The notes under the pieces were generated by a model. That model was not told the origin of the DNA, made no database searches, and saw only the letters and a list, made by a program, of their open reading frames with translations. A stretch of 46,892 nucleotides of DNA, taken from contig CALUGX010000008.1 of NCBI GenBank assembly GCA_944320285.1, positions 1 through 46,892 of the forward strand. Direction: 5' to 3'. This document shows, piece after piece, positions 33,981 to 42,819 of the stretch (its first letter is position 1; the number at the start of each line of letters is the position of its first letter). This DNA comes from an uncultured Prevotella sp. GTDB taxonomy: Bacteria > Bacteroidota > Bacteroidia > Bacteroidales > Bacteroidaceae. The position numbers were made by a program, and so were the translations under genes.

Positions 33981-36047
33981 TTATTCAAAATCGAAATACA
34001 TTTCTTCCTCGTTGCCGCCTCCGGTTGTAGTTTCCTGCGGTTTCGGCGGGTTCTTCAGGTTGCCGTGTTCGTCGAACATACCGTATGTTATGCGCAGCAC
34101 GATGAACTCGGTGCGCCTGTTCAGCTGGTTGCATATTTCCTGTTGCTGGGGTGTCAGTTTCTTTATGAACTCTTCGGTCAGCACGTCGCCTTCCTTCAGC
34201 CACGGGTATTTCTCGGTCAGCTTCTTGCGTATTGTCTTCGGTTTCTCCTTTCCGTAGCCTACGGGCGAGAGTCTGTCTTTGGCTATTCCGTGCTCTATCA
34301 GGTAGTTAACCACCGTCTCAGCCCTGCGCTGTGACAGCACTTTGTTATATTCCTCGCTGCCCTTGTAGTCGCAGTGGGCACTTAACTCGATTGTTACGTT
34401 GGGGTTTTCTTCGAGCAGTTTCACGAGCTCGTCGAGTGCGGTCTTCGATTCCGGGCGCAGCGTGTACTTGTCGAAGTCATAGAATATGTTGTCAATCAGC
34501 ACCGGAACTTTTATCGACGCCAGCGGGAATTGCAGTACATATTCCTCTGACTCCTCAACGGGCTCAACGCGAAGCTCCTCCTTATGGTTCAGGAAACCTT
34601 TGCACGTAGCCAGCATTATGTAATCGACTCCGGGCCGGATTACCTGCGTAAACGAGCCGTCCATCTTGACGCTTAGCTTCAGGTTGGTGCCGTCGCTGCC
34701 AACCATATACACCTGGGCTTCGGGCAGCTCGTAACCTTCCATCTCGTAAACCCAGCCCTTAACGGTCTGTATTATTTCAGGTTTCTCGAAGCTGTAGATA
34801 TGGTCATATCCGCGTGCGTCGCCCCTGTTCGACGAGAAGAAACCGCGGTTGTGTGGGCCTTCAAACGTCATCCCGAAGTCGTCTCCCTGTGAATTGAGCG
34901 GGTATCCGGGATGTTCCAGCACGTAACGCTTCGTCTTCGGGTCTGCCGTTGCTATGTAAATGTCAAGTCCGCCCAGTCCTTTATGTCCGTTTGACGAGAA
35001 ATACAAGTCGCCGTTAGGTCTGAATGTGGGGAACATCTCGTCGCCGGGCGTGTTGATAGGCTCGCCCAAGTTCTCCACACCTCCAAGTCCTGCGGCAGTC
35101 AGGCGGATACGCCAGATGTCGAGACCGCCCTTTCCTCCCGGCATATCCGACGTGAAGTAGAGCCATTCGCCGTCGGGAGATATTGCCGGATGGGCGTAAC
35201 TTGATAGTGTGTCGCGTGTTATTTCGAGCGGTTGGGGTTTGCCCCAGGCGGCGTCGGAACGTGCCGATGTAACGATGGTTGCAAACCTTGGATAGCTTGG
35301 GTCGGTACTGCATTGCGTCAGGTACATTTCTCTTTGATCCGGAGTGAAGCAGCAAGCGCCCTCGTCATACTCGCTGTTAAGCCCTGACTCGATAGATTCG
35401 GGGCGCTGCCATTTGCCGTTCTCATCCTTTTGCGAGAAGAATATGTCACCCGGTTTTGTGCCCGTTATGCCGCTAAGTTCATCGCCTTGCGCCTCGTTAC
35501 GGGTGGAAGTGAAATACAACTGGTCGTATTCATCGCCGAAAAGCATCGGTGAGTAGTCGGCCCGGCGAGAGTTAAACAGATCCATTCTCTTCACCGTATA
35601 TCGTGAGCCGGCTTCCTTTTCGGCCTGTGCAGTCTGTGCAGACAGCAGTCCGGCCTTGGCTATCTCGTTGTCGGGCAGGGTGTCTAAGACTAATTGGAAT
35701 TCCTTTGCCGCCTCCTTGTAGCTCGCCGCTTTCATAAGCGTCCGCGCCAAGGCAAGGTGGGTGTCGATGCTGTCTTGTTCGTATCTTATCACGTTGCGGT
35801 AGGCGGCCATAGCTTTTGCGTTGGAGTTTATGCGGTCGTAGCAGTAGGCGAGCTTGGCCGCGCGTTGTCCGCGCTTGGCCCTTTCCTTCGCCGGCGTCTT
35901 GTTATATGCCACCTTGAACTCCTCCGCTGCGTCGTAATATTCGCCTATGGCGAGGAACTTTTCGCCCTTTTTCATGAAGTGGTCGGCACCGCACGAGGCG
36001 GTGAGAACGGCCACTACACCTATTATTAGATATGCAGAGAGCTTCAT
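33981..36047 (-). CDS. porE: PorE-like type IX secretion lipoprotein (TPR-PD40-CRD-OmpA)
   Basis: A 688-residue lipoprotein. The ATG at 36047 starts MKLSAYLIIGVVAVLTASC, the lipobox cysteine being residue 19. Domains in order: TPR-like helices (about 25-150), a PD40 beta-propeller (about 165-400; SPDGEWLYFTSD, RPNGDLYFSSN), a carboxypeptidase-regulatory-like beta domain (about 430-505; KGWVYEMEGYELPEAQVYMVG) and an OmpA peptidoglycan-binding domain (about 525-645; FYDFDKYTLRPESKTALDELVKLL, then SAHCDYKG). This architecture is that of PorE, which tethers the type IX secretion system to peptidoglycan. The acidic C-terminal tail ends EEEMYFDFE. OmpA proteins with similar domains are the alternative. 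Confidence 0.85.
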   Translation of the reverse strand: MKLSAYLIIGVVAVLTASCGADHFMKKGEKFLAIGEYYDAAEEFKVAYNKTPAKERAKRGQRAAKLAYCYDRINSNAKAMAAYRNVIRYEQDSIDTHLALARTLMKAASYKEAAKEFQLVLDTLPDNEIAKAGLLSAQTAQAEKEAGSRYTVKRMDLFNSRRADYSPMLFGDEYDQLYFTSTRNEAQGDELSGITGTKPGDIFFSQKDENGKWQRPESIESGLNSEYDEGACCFTPDQREMYLTQCSTDPSYPRFATIVTSARSDAAWGKPQPLEITRDTLSSYAHPAISPDGEWLYFTSDMPGGKGGLDIWRIRLTAAGLGGVENLGEPINTPGDEMFPTFRPNGDLYFSSNGHKGLGGLDIYIATADPKTKRYVLEHPGYPLNSQGDDFGMTFEGPHNRGFFSSNRGDARGYDHIYSFEKPEIIQTVKGWVYEMEGYELPEAQVYMVGSDGTNLKLSVKMDGSFTQVIRPGVDYIMLATCKGFLNHKEELRVEPVEESEEYVLQFPLASIKVPVLIDNIFYDFDKYTLRPESKTALDELVKLLEENPNVTIELSAHCDYKGSEEYNKVLSQRRAETVVNYLIEHGIAKDRLSPVGYGKEKPKTIRKKLTEKYPWLKEGDVLTEEFIKKLTPQQQEICNQLNRRTEFIVLRITYGMFDEHGNLKNPPKPQETTTGGGNEEEMYFDFE

Positions 36048-36063
36048 GTTCATGCCTTTGTCA

Positions 36064-36180
36064 ATTAAGGATTAAGAGTTGAAAATTAATAAAAGATGCC
36101 AGGCTGAAGGATATGAAAATGCCGTATGACCAAGTGGCGGATGCTTTATTTTTGCTCCTTGCCCCTAACATCCTTACTAC
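36064..36180. repeat. Imperfect inverted TTAAGGATTAAGAG word repeat
   Basis: AATTAAGGATTAAGAGTTGAA on the left pairs loosely with CATCCTTACTACTCTTAATAAC on the right, in the gap between porE and topB. Weaker than the copies at 31031 and 43930. Confidence 0.5.
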
Positions 36181-36205
36181 TCTTAATAACTTGTTTTTCC
36201 GGTTT

Positions 36206-38251
36206 TTATTGCTTGAACGGCAGACGGAATGTGCATCCCTCGCGCCAGCGGTCGCACCCGTAGGCCGTTTTACCTTTAATAATGTGTCCTTTGCCGCAAG
36301 CCGGGCACGCCGTGCCTATAATCGAGTCATCGGCAGACAGCGTTTGTGCCGGTGTGTTCTGTTTTGCCGCGGCCGGTTTGTCTGTCTTCGGTGTTTTCTT
36401 TCTCGGCGTGTCGGTTCTCTTTTTGGCTTTTTTCTTCAGGTCTTCGTCGGTCGTTATGGTCACGTGGCGGTTGCTGTTGTCGGCCAGCACGTCGTTGACG
36501 ATGGTCGTGATTTGCTGTTTCAGCTCGTTGATAAACTGCCCGGCGTCATATTTTTTGTGTTCTATGTCGCGTAGTTTCTTTTCCCATATGCCCGTCAGTT
36601 CGCAGCTTTTGAGCAGTTCCTCCTTTATTGTGTCGATAAGTTCCATGCCCGTAGGCGTGGCCACGATGTTCTTCCGTTCGCGCCGTATATACCTGCGTTT
36701 GAACAATGTCTCTATGATATTAGCCCTCGACGACGGTCTTCCGATGCCGTTCTCTTTCAGGGCGGCGCGCAGTTCCTCGTCTTCAACGAATTTGCCGGCC
36801 GTCTCCATAGCCCTTAGCAGCGTCGCCTCGGTATAGTATTTGGGTGGAGTGGTCCACTTCTCGGTTAGCGTCGGCGTGTGAGGGCCGCTCTCTCCCTTGC
36901 TGAATGCCGGCAAAGTGCGCTCTTCGTCCTGCTGTTTGGCAGCGTCGGTGTCGGCTGTCTGTGCGTCTTTTCCGTACACAACGCGCCATCCGGGGTCGGT
37001 TATCTGCTTGCCGGTAACCTTGAACTCCACGTCGTCAACCATTCCCGTCACCGCCGTGGTTGAGAATTTGCAGTCGGGATAGAACACGCTGATGAAGCGG
37101 AGGGCCACGAGGTCGTAGACGTGTTGCTCCAAGTCTGTGAGGCTTTGGGCAGGAACGCCTGTTGGAATGATGGCATGGTGGTCGGTGACTTTTGATGAGT
37201 CGAATACCTTTTTGCTCTTTATCAACGGTTTTGACAGCAACGGCAAGGCTAACTGTTCATAGCCGCGCAGTCCCCGCAGGGTAGCCTGGCATTTTGGGTA
37301 GATGTCGTCGCTCAGATATTGCGTGTCCACGCGGGGGTATGTGGTGAGCTTTTTTTCGTAAAGGGCCTGTATCACATTTAGCGTGGTTTCGGCGCTCATT
37401 GAGAATTTTTTGTTGCAGTCTACCTGTAGTGATGTCAGGTCGTAGAGGTGCGGCGGGGCTTCGCGGCCCGCCTTTTTCTGCACGTCGGTTACGGTGAACG
37501 GCTTGTCGGCTATCTTGGCGAACGACTGCTCGCCCTCTTCCTTGCTCGTAAACTTGCCCTTGGTTGCTATGAACAGTGTGTCGCGGTAAACCGTGGAGAG
37601 CACCCAGTAAGGTTCCGGCTTGAAGTTGTCTATCTCTTTCTGCCTGTTCACTATCAGCGCGAGAGTGGGCGTCTGCACGCGACCGATGGAGAGCACCTGG
37701 CGGTCCTGTCCGTATTTCAGGGTGTACAGGCGCGTGGCGTTCATGCCCAACAGCCAGTCGCCTATGGCCCGGCTAAGCCCGGCAAGGTAGAGCGGCTGGT
37801 ACTCATGTTGGTCTTTCAGCGTGCGGAAGCCCTCGCGTATGGCCTCGTCAGTCATCGACGAGATCCACAGTCGCTTCACGGGGCACTTGGCCTGCGCCTT
37901 TTGCATCACCCACCGCTGTATCAGTTCGCCCTCCTGACCGGCGTCGCCGCAGTTTATTATGCCGTCGGCGGCCTGCATGAGGCTTTCGATTACGGCGAAC
38001 TGCTTGCGTATCCCGTCATCGTCGATGAGCTTGATGCCGAAGCGCGCCGGAATCATCGGCAGTGCGCTGAGACACCACCGCTTCCACAGCGGTGTGTAGT
38101 CGTCTGGTTCTTTCAGCGTACACAGGTGCCCGAAAGTCCATGTCACTTGGTAGCCGTTGCCTTCGATGTATCCGTTGTGGGAGGCAGTTGCTCCCAATAT
38201 CCGCGCTATGTCGCGCGCCACGCTCGGTTTTTCGGCTATGCAGACAATCAT
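36206..38251 (-). CDS. topB: DNA topoisomerase III
   Basis: A 681-residue type IA topoisomerase that decatenates and relaxes DNA through a 5'-phosphotyrosine. The TOPRIM domain is N-terminal (MIVCIAEKPSVARDIARILG; acidic GDAGQEGEL at 102-110), and the catalytic tyrosine is Y305 in KLTTYPRVDTQYL. IGRVQTPTLALIV and GIGRPSSRANIIETLFKR are further signatures. Following a basic linker (KKKAKKRTDTPRKKTPK) there is one C-terminal zinc-finger-like motif (CPACGKGH...CDRWREGC). Length and order fit TopB. Bacteroidota often carry TopB on conjugative elements too; no transfer genes are seen here, so this looks chromosomal. Confidence 0.95.
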   Translation of the reverse strand: MIVCIAEKPSVARDIARILGATASHNGYIEGNGYQVTWTFGHLCTLKEPDDYTPLWKRWCLSALPMIPARFGIKLIDDDGIRKQFAVIESLMQAADGIINCGDAGQEGELIQRWVMQKAQAKCPVKRLWISSMTDEAIREGFRTLKDQHEYQPLYLAGLSRAIGDWLLGMNATRLYTLKYGQDRQVLSIGRVQTPTLALIVNRQKEIDNFKPEPYWVLSTVYRDTLFIATKGKFTSKEEGEQSFAKIADKPFTVTDVQKKAGREAPPHLYDLTSLQVDCNKKFSMSAETTLNVIQALYEKKLTTYPRVDTQYLSDDIYPKCQATLRGLRGYEQLALPLLSKPLIKSKKVFDSSKVTDHHAIIPTGVPAQSLTDLEQHVYDLVALRFISVFYPDCKFSTTAVTGMVDDVEFKVTGKQITDPGWRVVYGKDAQTADTDAAKQQDEERTLPAFSKGESGPHTPTLTEKWTTPPKYYTEATLLRAMETAGKFVEDEELRAALKENGIGRPSSRANIIETLFKRRYIRRERKNIVATPTGMELIDTIKEELLKSCELTGIWEKKLRDIEHKKYDAGQFINELKQQITTIVNDVLADNSNRHVTITTDEDLKKKAKKRTDTPRKKTPKTDKPAAAKQNTPAQTLSADDSIIGTACPACGKGHIIKGKTAYGCDRWREGCTFRLPFKQ

Positions 38252-38283
38252 TGTTATTCAGTAGTTAAAGTAGTTAGAGGATG

Positions 38284-38919
38284 TCAATACCCCAGATCTT
38301 CGCCCACCAGCACCACAACGTGCCTACGTGCAGGGTGTGAATTGCGCATTATGCTGATGTAATTGCAGATGCTTTCGGGCGAGTTGCAGTTGTGGCACGT
38401 GCCGTCAACTTGGCAAGGAGTCTTGATGTCGAAGCGCGCGGCGTTGATAGGACTTGCCGTTGAGCGTGCGCGGGCAATGGCCGCCGTTGTGTCTTGCGCC
38501 ACTTTGTTGAGGCCTATCACTAATATCACGCGCTTGGGGCCGAACGTTATTGCCGCCACGCGGTTGCCGTTGCCGTCGATGTTTACTATCACGCCGTCCT
38601 CGCTTATGGCGTTTGCACTCGTCAGATAATAATCTGCCGAGAACGCCTCGCGGTATATCTGCTGCGCCTCGTCGCGGTCTTTGGCCTCGTCGCGGTCCAT
38701 TATTTTCAGGTCGCGCCCGTGCAGCTTGGCCGTCAGCCCCATGTCACGTATCGTCATCGAGCCGCCCCAAGTAACGCTGCTGCCGTCAGGGATAATGGCC
38801 GAAACCTTCTCTACGGCTTCGGCGGCCGTTGGGCAATAGTAAGCCTCGTAATTGCGTCTTTCGAGGTTTTTAATCATCTTTTGCGCCAGTTTGGTGTTGC
38901 GTATTTCTTTCGGAATCAT
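38284..38919 (-). CDS. LUD-domain protein (lactate utilisation-type, DUF162)
   Basis: A 211-residue protein of the LUD superfamily: IPDGSSVTWGGSMTIRDMGL and AISEDGVIVNIDGNGNRVAAITFGPKRVILVIG are the family blocks. A cysteine group near the C-terminus (CQVDGTCHNCNSPESICNYI) may bind a cluster or metal. Related stand-alone LUD proteins without the LutB ferredoxin part are common in Bacteroidota and have unknown substrates. No lutA or lutB is nearby. It lies 32 bp upstream of topB in the same direction, with AGTAGTTAAAG words in the gap. Confidence 0.85.
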   Translation of the reverse strand: MIPKEIRNTKLAQKMIKNLERRNYEAYYCPTAAEAVEKVSAIIPDGSSVTWGGSMTIRDMGLTAKLHGRDLKIMDRDEAKDRDEAQQIYREAFSADYYLTSANAISEDGVIVNIDGNGNRVAAITFGPKRVILVIGLNKVAQDTTAAIARARSTASPINAARFDIKTPCQVDGTCHNCNSPESICNYISIMRNSHPARRHVVVLVGEDLGY

Positions 38920-39174
38920 GATGTTTTTGTTTAAAAGTTATGTGCTTACCAGATGCAAAGTTAATGATTTTGCGTCATAAACAGAAATGTTTTAATGAAT
39001 ATCAGCAACAGCCCTGCTACCGTTAGCCGGTTATAAACAGACAAGGCAAATGTCTTTAACTCCTTAACTCCACCCGTTGGCGGAATTATTTGCTCTCATC
39101 GTGACAGCCGCTTACGGTTTGTTACATTTTAACGGCTTTTATTTACGGTTTTCACGCGCTTTCGGTTGGTTTGC

Positions 39175-39255
39175 AATAGGCATCCTTTTGCCGCGTAAAA
39201 GGATGCCTATCAAAAGACAAAAGGCCATGTTTTGCAGACCGAAAGGACACCGTTT
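39175..39255. repeat. Period-22 palindrome array, copy 6 (4 units)
   Basis: Blocks start at 39175, 39197, 39219 and 39241 (for example AAAAGGCCATGTTTT and GAAAGGACACCGTTT) with 7-bp spacers GCCGCGT, AAAAGAC and GCAGACC. It sits in the loop of a larger inverted repeat. Confidence 0.9.
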
Positions 39256-39393
39256 AAAACTGTAACAATCACCGTACCTCTTCAAAATAATTCCGCAACG
39301 GGTTAACTCCTTAACTTCTTAACTCCTGAACTCCTGAACAATGGCTGCTTTGCGGGCATTCATTAAATAAAATTTCGTTTCACTCGTATTTAT

Positions 39394-39424
39394 TTTGCAT
39401 TGCGCCCGATTTGCACTATCTTTG
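39394..39424 (+). promoter_or_regulatory. Promoter of the S8 protease
   Basis: TTTG (39394-39397) and TATCTTTG (39417-39424) are exactly 19 bp apart, a full match to the Bacteroidota consensus, 24 bp before the ATG. Confidence 0.85.
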
Positions 39425-39447
39425 CATGAAATTCTGTTATCAATTAA

Positions 39448-40893
39448 ATGAAATTACTGGTGTCGATATTCCTTCTGCTCGCATTTGCGCTTGCTATCGG
39501 AGCGAGTCCTGCGGTGCAGGAGCGTAAAGTGAAGTATCCCGGCGACAAGACTTATATCTACCGTGTAACTTTGGCCGACAAGCGCGGCACGCCGTTCAGT
39601 CTGTCAAGGCCGGCCCGTTACCTCTCGGCGAAGGCCATAGAGCGTAGGCGCAGGCAGCATCTTGAGCTTGACTCTACCGACCTTCCCGTGAATCCCGCTT
39701 ACCTCAAGGCCATACGTCAGAAGGGGGTGAGCGTGGTGGGAGTGAGCAAATGGAACAACACCGCCATCGTGCGTACCACCAATCCGCAACTCGTTGACAG
39801 CGTGGCGGCCCTTGCCTGCGTCAAAGGCGTGCGCCGGGTGTGGACCTCGCCCGACTCTGTTAACGTATCGCAATCGAGGGCGCGTTTCCACACGGACTTC
39901 AACCGGTGGGACTCCATACGCCGGACGCATTACGGAGTGACTTACGAACAGGTGGCCATGCTTGGCGGGCAGATGCTCCACCGCCGCGGCTACACGGGGC
40001 GTGACAAGGTGATAGCCGTGCTCGACGGCGGATTTATGAACTCCGACTGCATACCCTGTATGAAGGAAATCAACGTCATCGGCAGCCGCGACTTTGTGGA
40101 GCCGCCATCAACCGACGTGTTCAAGGAGATGGAACACGGCACCAAGGTGCTGTCAGTAATAGGTGTCAACCGCCCCGGAGTGTTCGTGGGCACTGCGCCC
40201 GACGCCTCGTTCTGGCTGCTACGCTGCGAGGACAGCACGTCAGAATATCCCGTGGAGGAGGACTATTGGGCCTCCGCCGCCGAGTTCGCTGACAGCGCGG
40301 GGGTGGACATCATCAGCAGTTCGCTCGGCTTTCATGCCTTCGACGAACCCTCGGCCAACTACAAATTAAGTCAGCTCGACGGGCGCACCGCATTGATTTC
40401 GCGCACGGCCTCGATGCTCGCCGCAAAAGGGATAGTGCTCGTTTGCAGTGCAGGCAACGACGGTATGGCTTCGTGGAAGAAAATCAACGTGCCGGCTGAC
40501 GCCGACGAGATAATAACCGTAGGCGCGGTGACGCCCGACCGGCGCAACGCCGCTTTCAGCAGCATCGGCCCTACGGCTGACGGCCGCGTGAAGCCCGACG
40601 TCATGGCATTGGGCAGTCCGACGGCTGTCATCACCGGGCGCGGCACTATAATTCGCGACGTTGGTACGTCGTTCTCGGCTCCGTTGGTGGCCGGCATGGT
40701 GGCGTGTCTCTGGCAGGCTCTGCCCGACGCTACGGCACGTGACATCATCGCGCTTGTGCGCCGCTGTGCATCAAACTACGCCACGCCCGACAATATCAAC
40801 GGTTACGGTATTCCCGACTTCTGGAAGGCTGCGGTGGAAGGAAACCATGAATTAAAAAACATGAATGTCCGCAAAGTTCCCATTCATCAGTAG
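39448..40893 (+). CDS. S8 (subtilisin) family serine peptidase, exported; C-terminus supplied by a repeat element
   Basis: A 481-residue subtilase with a signal peptide (MKLLVSIFLLLAFALAIGAS). The catalytic triad is D193 (IAVLDGGF), H230 (EMEHGTK) and S408 (VGTSFSAPLVAGM), with oxyanion Asn 337 (SAGNDG). Residues about 35-145 look like the propeptide region. The subtilase domain ends near residue 460. No type IX C-terminal sorting domain is visible. The last ten codons, from residue 472 (MNVRKVPIHQ), lie inside a repeat element at 40861-40996, so the original C-terminus or a sorting domain may have been lost. It is exported at least to the periplasm; further secretion is uncertain. Confidence 0.9.
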   Translation: MKLLVSIFLLLAFALAIGASPAVQERKVKYPGDKTYIYRVTLADKRGTPFSLSRPARYLSAKAIERRRRQHLELDSTDLPVNPAYLKAIRQKGVSVVGVSKWNNTAIVRTTNPQLVDSVAALACVKGVRRVWTSPDSVNVSQSRARFHTDFNRWDSIRRTHYGVTYEQVAMLGGQMLHRRGYTGRDKVIAVLDGGFMNSDCIPCMKEINVIGSRDFVEPPSTDVFKEMEHGTKVLSVIGVNRPGVFVGTAPDASFWLLRCEDSTSEYPVEEDYWASAAEFADSAGVDIISSSLGFHAFDEPSANYKLSQLDGRTALISRTASMLAAKGIVLVCSAGNDGMASWKKINVPADADEIITVGAVTPDRRNAAFSSIGPTADGRVKPDVMALGSPTAVITGRGTIIRDVGTSFSAPLVAGMVACLWQALPDATARDIIALVRRCASNYATPDNINGYGIPDFWKAAVEGNHELKNMNVRKVPIHQ

Positions 40894-40996
40894 TTAAAGG
40901 AAGCCCCTTCCCAACCTCCCCAAGGGGAGGAGAAAAGACAAATGCCTTGTTGGAAAAGTCCAATAAAAAGCGGATAGGCTGATTGCGGATATTCAT
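40861..40996. mobile_element. Small repeat element, copy A (ATGAATGTCCGCAA ends), overlapping the protease stop
   Basis: 136 bp with inverted ends ATGAATGTCCGCAA (left) and TTGCGGATATTCAT (right). The interior contains CCCATTCATCAG, CCTCCCCAAGGGGAGG and GACAAATGCCTTGTTGGAAA. An inverted copy with an internal insertion is at 45171-45363. The first 33 bp encode the end of the S8 protease. Confidence 0.8.
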
Positions 40997-41066
40997 ATTA
41001 AAAAATAAGAATTAAAAGAAAATTCCTGTTGTCCGTCATTTTCCGGTCTTCACCAAAATCCCAACC

Positions 41067-42359
41067 ATGCAACATCTCACTCTTTTATTGCTAAACTCAC
41101 TCGTCCGCGAAACCATCGAACTCGGTATGCCGGATGATTATTGGGTTGAGGCCGAACTGTCCGAAGTGCGCGAGCGCGGCGGGCATTGCTATATGGAACT
41201 TGTCCAGAAAGACGACGACGGAGCCGTGCCCGTGGCGCGGGCCTCGGCCAAGTGTTGGCGGTCGGCGTGGGCTTTGGTGCGTCCGCATTTCGAGCGCGTC
41301 ACGGGCGAAAGTCTGCGCCCCGGCATGAAGGTGCTGTTGCAGGTCCATGCACAGTTCCATGAGGCTTATGGCTTCTCGTGGATTGTCACCGACATTGATC
41401 CTACGTTCACCCTCGGCGACATGGCCCGCCGCCGTCAGGAGGTAATCCGCCGGCTGAAAGAGGAAGGCGTGTTCGACCTCAACAAGGAGCTGCGCCTTTC
41501 GCCTTTCGCCAACCGCGTGGCAGTGGTTTCGGCAGACACGGCAGCCGGTTACGGAGATTTCTGCAACCAGTTGGCTACAAACTCTTATGGCTTCGATTTC
41601 AGCGTGACGCTCTTCCCTGCCATTATGCAGGGCGCGCGCGCCGAGGCCAGCATAATATCAGCCCTTGATGCGGTCAATGCCGACCTCGACGCCTTTGATT
41701 GCGTGGTAATAATACGTGGCGGCGGGGCCACGAGTGACCTGTCGGCTTTTGACTCTCTTGCGCTTTCCGAGAACGTGGCCAACTTCCCGTTGCCTGTCGT
41801 GACCGGTATAGGGCATGAGCGCGACGAGTCCGTGCTCGATATGGTGGCTCACACCCGCGCCAAGACCCCGACGGCCGCCGCCGCGTTTCTAATAGACAAT
41901 CTGAAGCGTACATCCGACCGTATAGAGGCAGCCCGTACAGCCCTGACAGCAGCCTTGGGCCGCCGTATGGATTATGAGCGTCTGCGTCTTGAGCGTGTCT
42001 CGGAACGTATGACTGTGCTGTTCTCTCTCGTCAAGACCCGCCATGAGGCCCGCCTCGACAGCCTTGCCGCCCGCTTGCGCTCGTCGGCTGCCGCCCGTCT
42101 TGCCGCAGCCGGCAATCGCCTGGACACCATAGGGGCAGCCCTTCAGCCGGCACTTTCCCGCCGGTTGATGTCCGAACGCCATCGTCTTGAACTGCTCTCA
42201 CAGCGTGTCGCCGCTGCCGACCCGGCACACATCCTGAAGCGTGGCTATTCGATAACCATGCACAACGGCCATGCCGTGCGCTCCGCTGCCGACTTGAAGC
42301 AGGGCGACACGATAGAGACAATGTTCGGAGAAGGGAAGGCAAAGTCGGTAATCGTGTGA
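41067..42359 (+). CDS. xseA: Exodeoxyribonuclease VII large subunit
   Basis: A 430-residue XseA. The OB-fold domain (about 20-110, DDYWVEAELSEVRERGGHCYMELVQKD) is followed by the nuclease core with RVAVVSADTAAGYGDFCNQL, VIIRGGGATSDLSAFDSL, VVTGIGHERDESVLDMVAHTRAKTPTAAAAFLI and a long coiled-coil rich in Arg and Leu (285-390). The C-terminal ILKRGYSITMHNG is the family end. With XseB it degrades single-stranded DNA to oligonucleotides in both directions. The small-subunit gene follows after 83 bp. Length is typical for Bacteroidota. Confidence 0.96.
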   Translation: MQHLTLLLLNSLVRETIELGMPDDYWVEAELSEVRERGGHCYMELVQKDDDGAVPVARASAKCWRSAWALVRPHFERVTGESLRPGMKVLLQVHAQFHEAYGFSWIVTDIDPTFTLGDMARRRQEVIRRLKEEGVFDLNKELRLSPFANRVAVVSADTAAGYGDFCNQLATNSYGFDFSVTLFPAIMQGARAEASIISALDAVNADLDAFDCVVIIRGGGATSDLSAFDSLALSENVANFPLPVVTGIGHERDESVLDMVAHTRAKTPTAAAAFLIDNLKRTSDRIEAARTALTAALGRRMDYERLRLERVSERMTVLFSLVKTRHEARLDSLAARLRSSAAARLAAAGNRLDTIGAALQPALSRRLMSERHRLELLSQRVAAADPAHILKRGYSITMHNGHAVRSAADLKQGDTIETMFGEGKAKSVIV

Positions 42360-42442
42360 TATGGATGGCTGTCTGTAGAACCGGTACGGTTCCTGAATGT
42401 GCCGGATATTTGTGGTACATGATTTTTCACCTTATAATTTAA

Positions 42443-42628
42443 ATGGCAATGACTTACGAAGAAGCGTTAAAACAACTTGAGGACATCGTGTCGAAAGTAG
42501 AAAGCGATGAACTCGACATTGACAATCTGGGCAAACAGCTCAAGAAGGCCCAGCAGTTGATAAAGCTCTGCAAGGACAAACTGGCCAAGGCTGATGAGGA
42601 CATCAATGAGGTATTGAAGAAAGATTAA
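42443..42628 (+). CDS. xseB: Exodeoxyribonuclease VII small subunit
   Basis: A 61-residue helical protein: MTYEEALKQLEDIVSKVESDELDID (the XseB signature) and KKAQQLIKLCKDKL. It binds several copies to the XseA coiled coil. The last base of its TAA stop (42628) is also the first base of a 121-bp repeat element (AGAAACTG end), so the element inserted exactly at the end of the gene without removing codons, or the end was rebuilt. Confidence 0.93.
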   Translation: MAMTYEEALKQLEDIVSKVESDELDIDNLGKQLKKAQQLIKLCKDKLAKADEDINEVLKKD

Positions 42629-42748
42629 GAAACTGTTTTGATTTTTTTGTCCGTGTTTTTAGCGTCTTACCGAGACGCTAAAAACACGGACAAAGGATGT
42701 CTCTTAATAAAGAATATGTCAATCCTGTAAAAAATCAAAACAGTTTCT
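42628..42748. mobile_element. MITE-like element, copy A (AGAAACTG ends), 121 bp
   Basis: The ends are inverted: AGAAACTGTTTTGATTTTTT at the left and AAAAAATCAAAACAGTTTCT at the right. The interior is an 18-bp perfect hairpin (GTCCGTGTTTTTAGCGTC, reversed as GACGCTAAAAACACGGAC). A copy in opposite orientation with an added hairpin is at 44966-45161. It may also act as a terminator after xseB. No clear target duplication. Confidence 0.85.
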
Positions 42749-42819
42749 AAGTCTCTTTGACCGGAAGAATGCACGGTTTGTCGCATTATTGAAGACAGAA
42801 AACGCGCTACAATCTATAT

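Larger units (their letters stand above)
38920..39447. other. Gene-free gap with nested inverted repeats
   Basis: About 530 bp between divergent LUD and S8 protease genes. CCCGTTGGCGGAATTATTT (39074-39091) and AAATAATTCCGCAACGGG (39284-39301) form outer arms, extended by TTAACTCC words, around a period-22 array at 39175-39255. The protease promoter is at 39394-39424. Open frames here are short and not credible. Confidence 0.7.

Noticed and set aside
36206..38251. topB as a marker of a conjugative element
   Set aside because: No mob or tra genes, no element borders, and neighbours are core-type genes.
39077..39265. A 62-residue open frame in the LUD-protease gap
   Set aside because: It runs through the period-22 array and has no start context or recognisable sequence.
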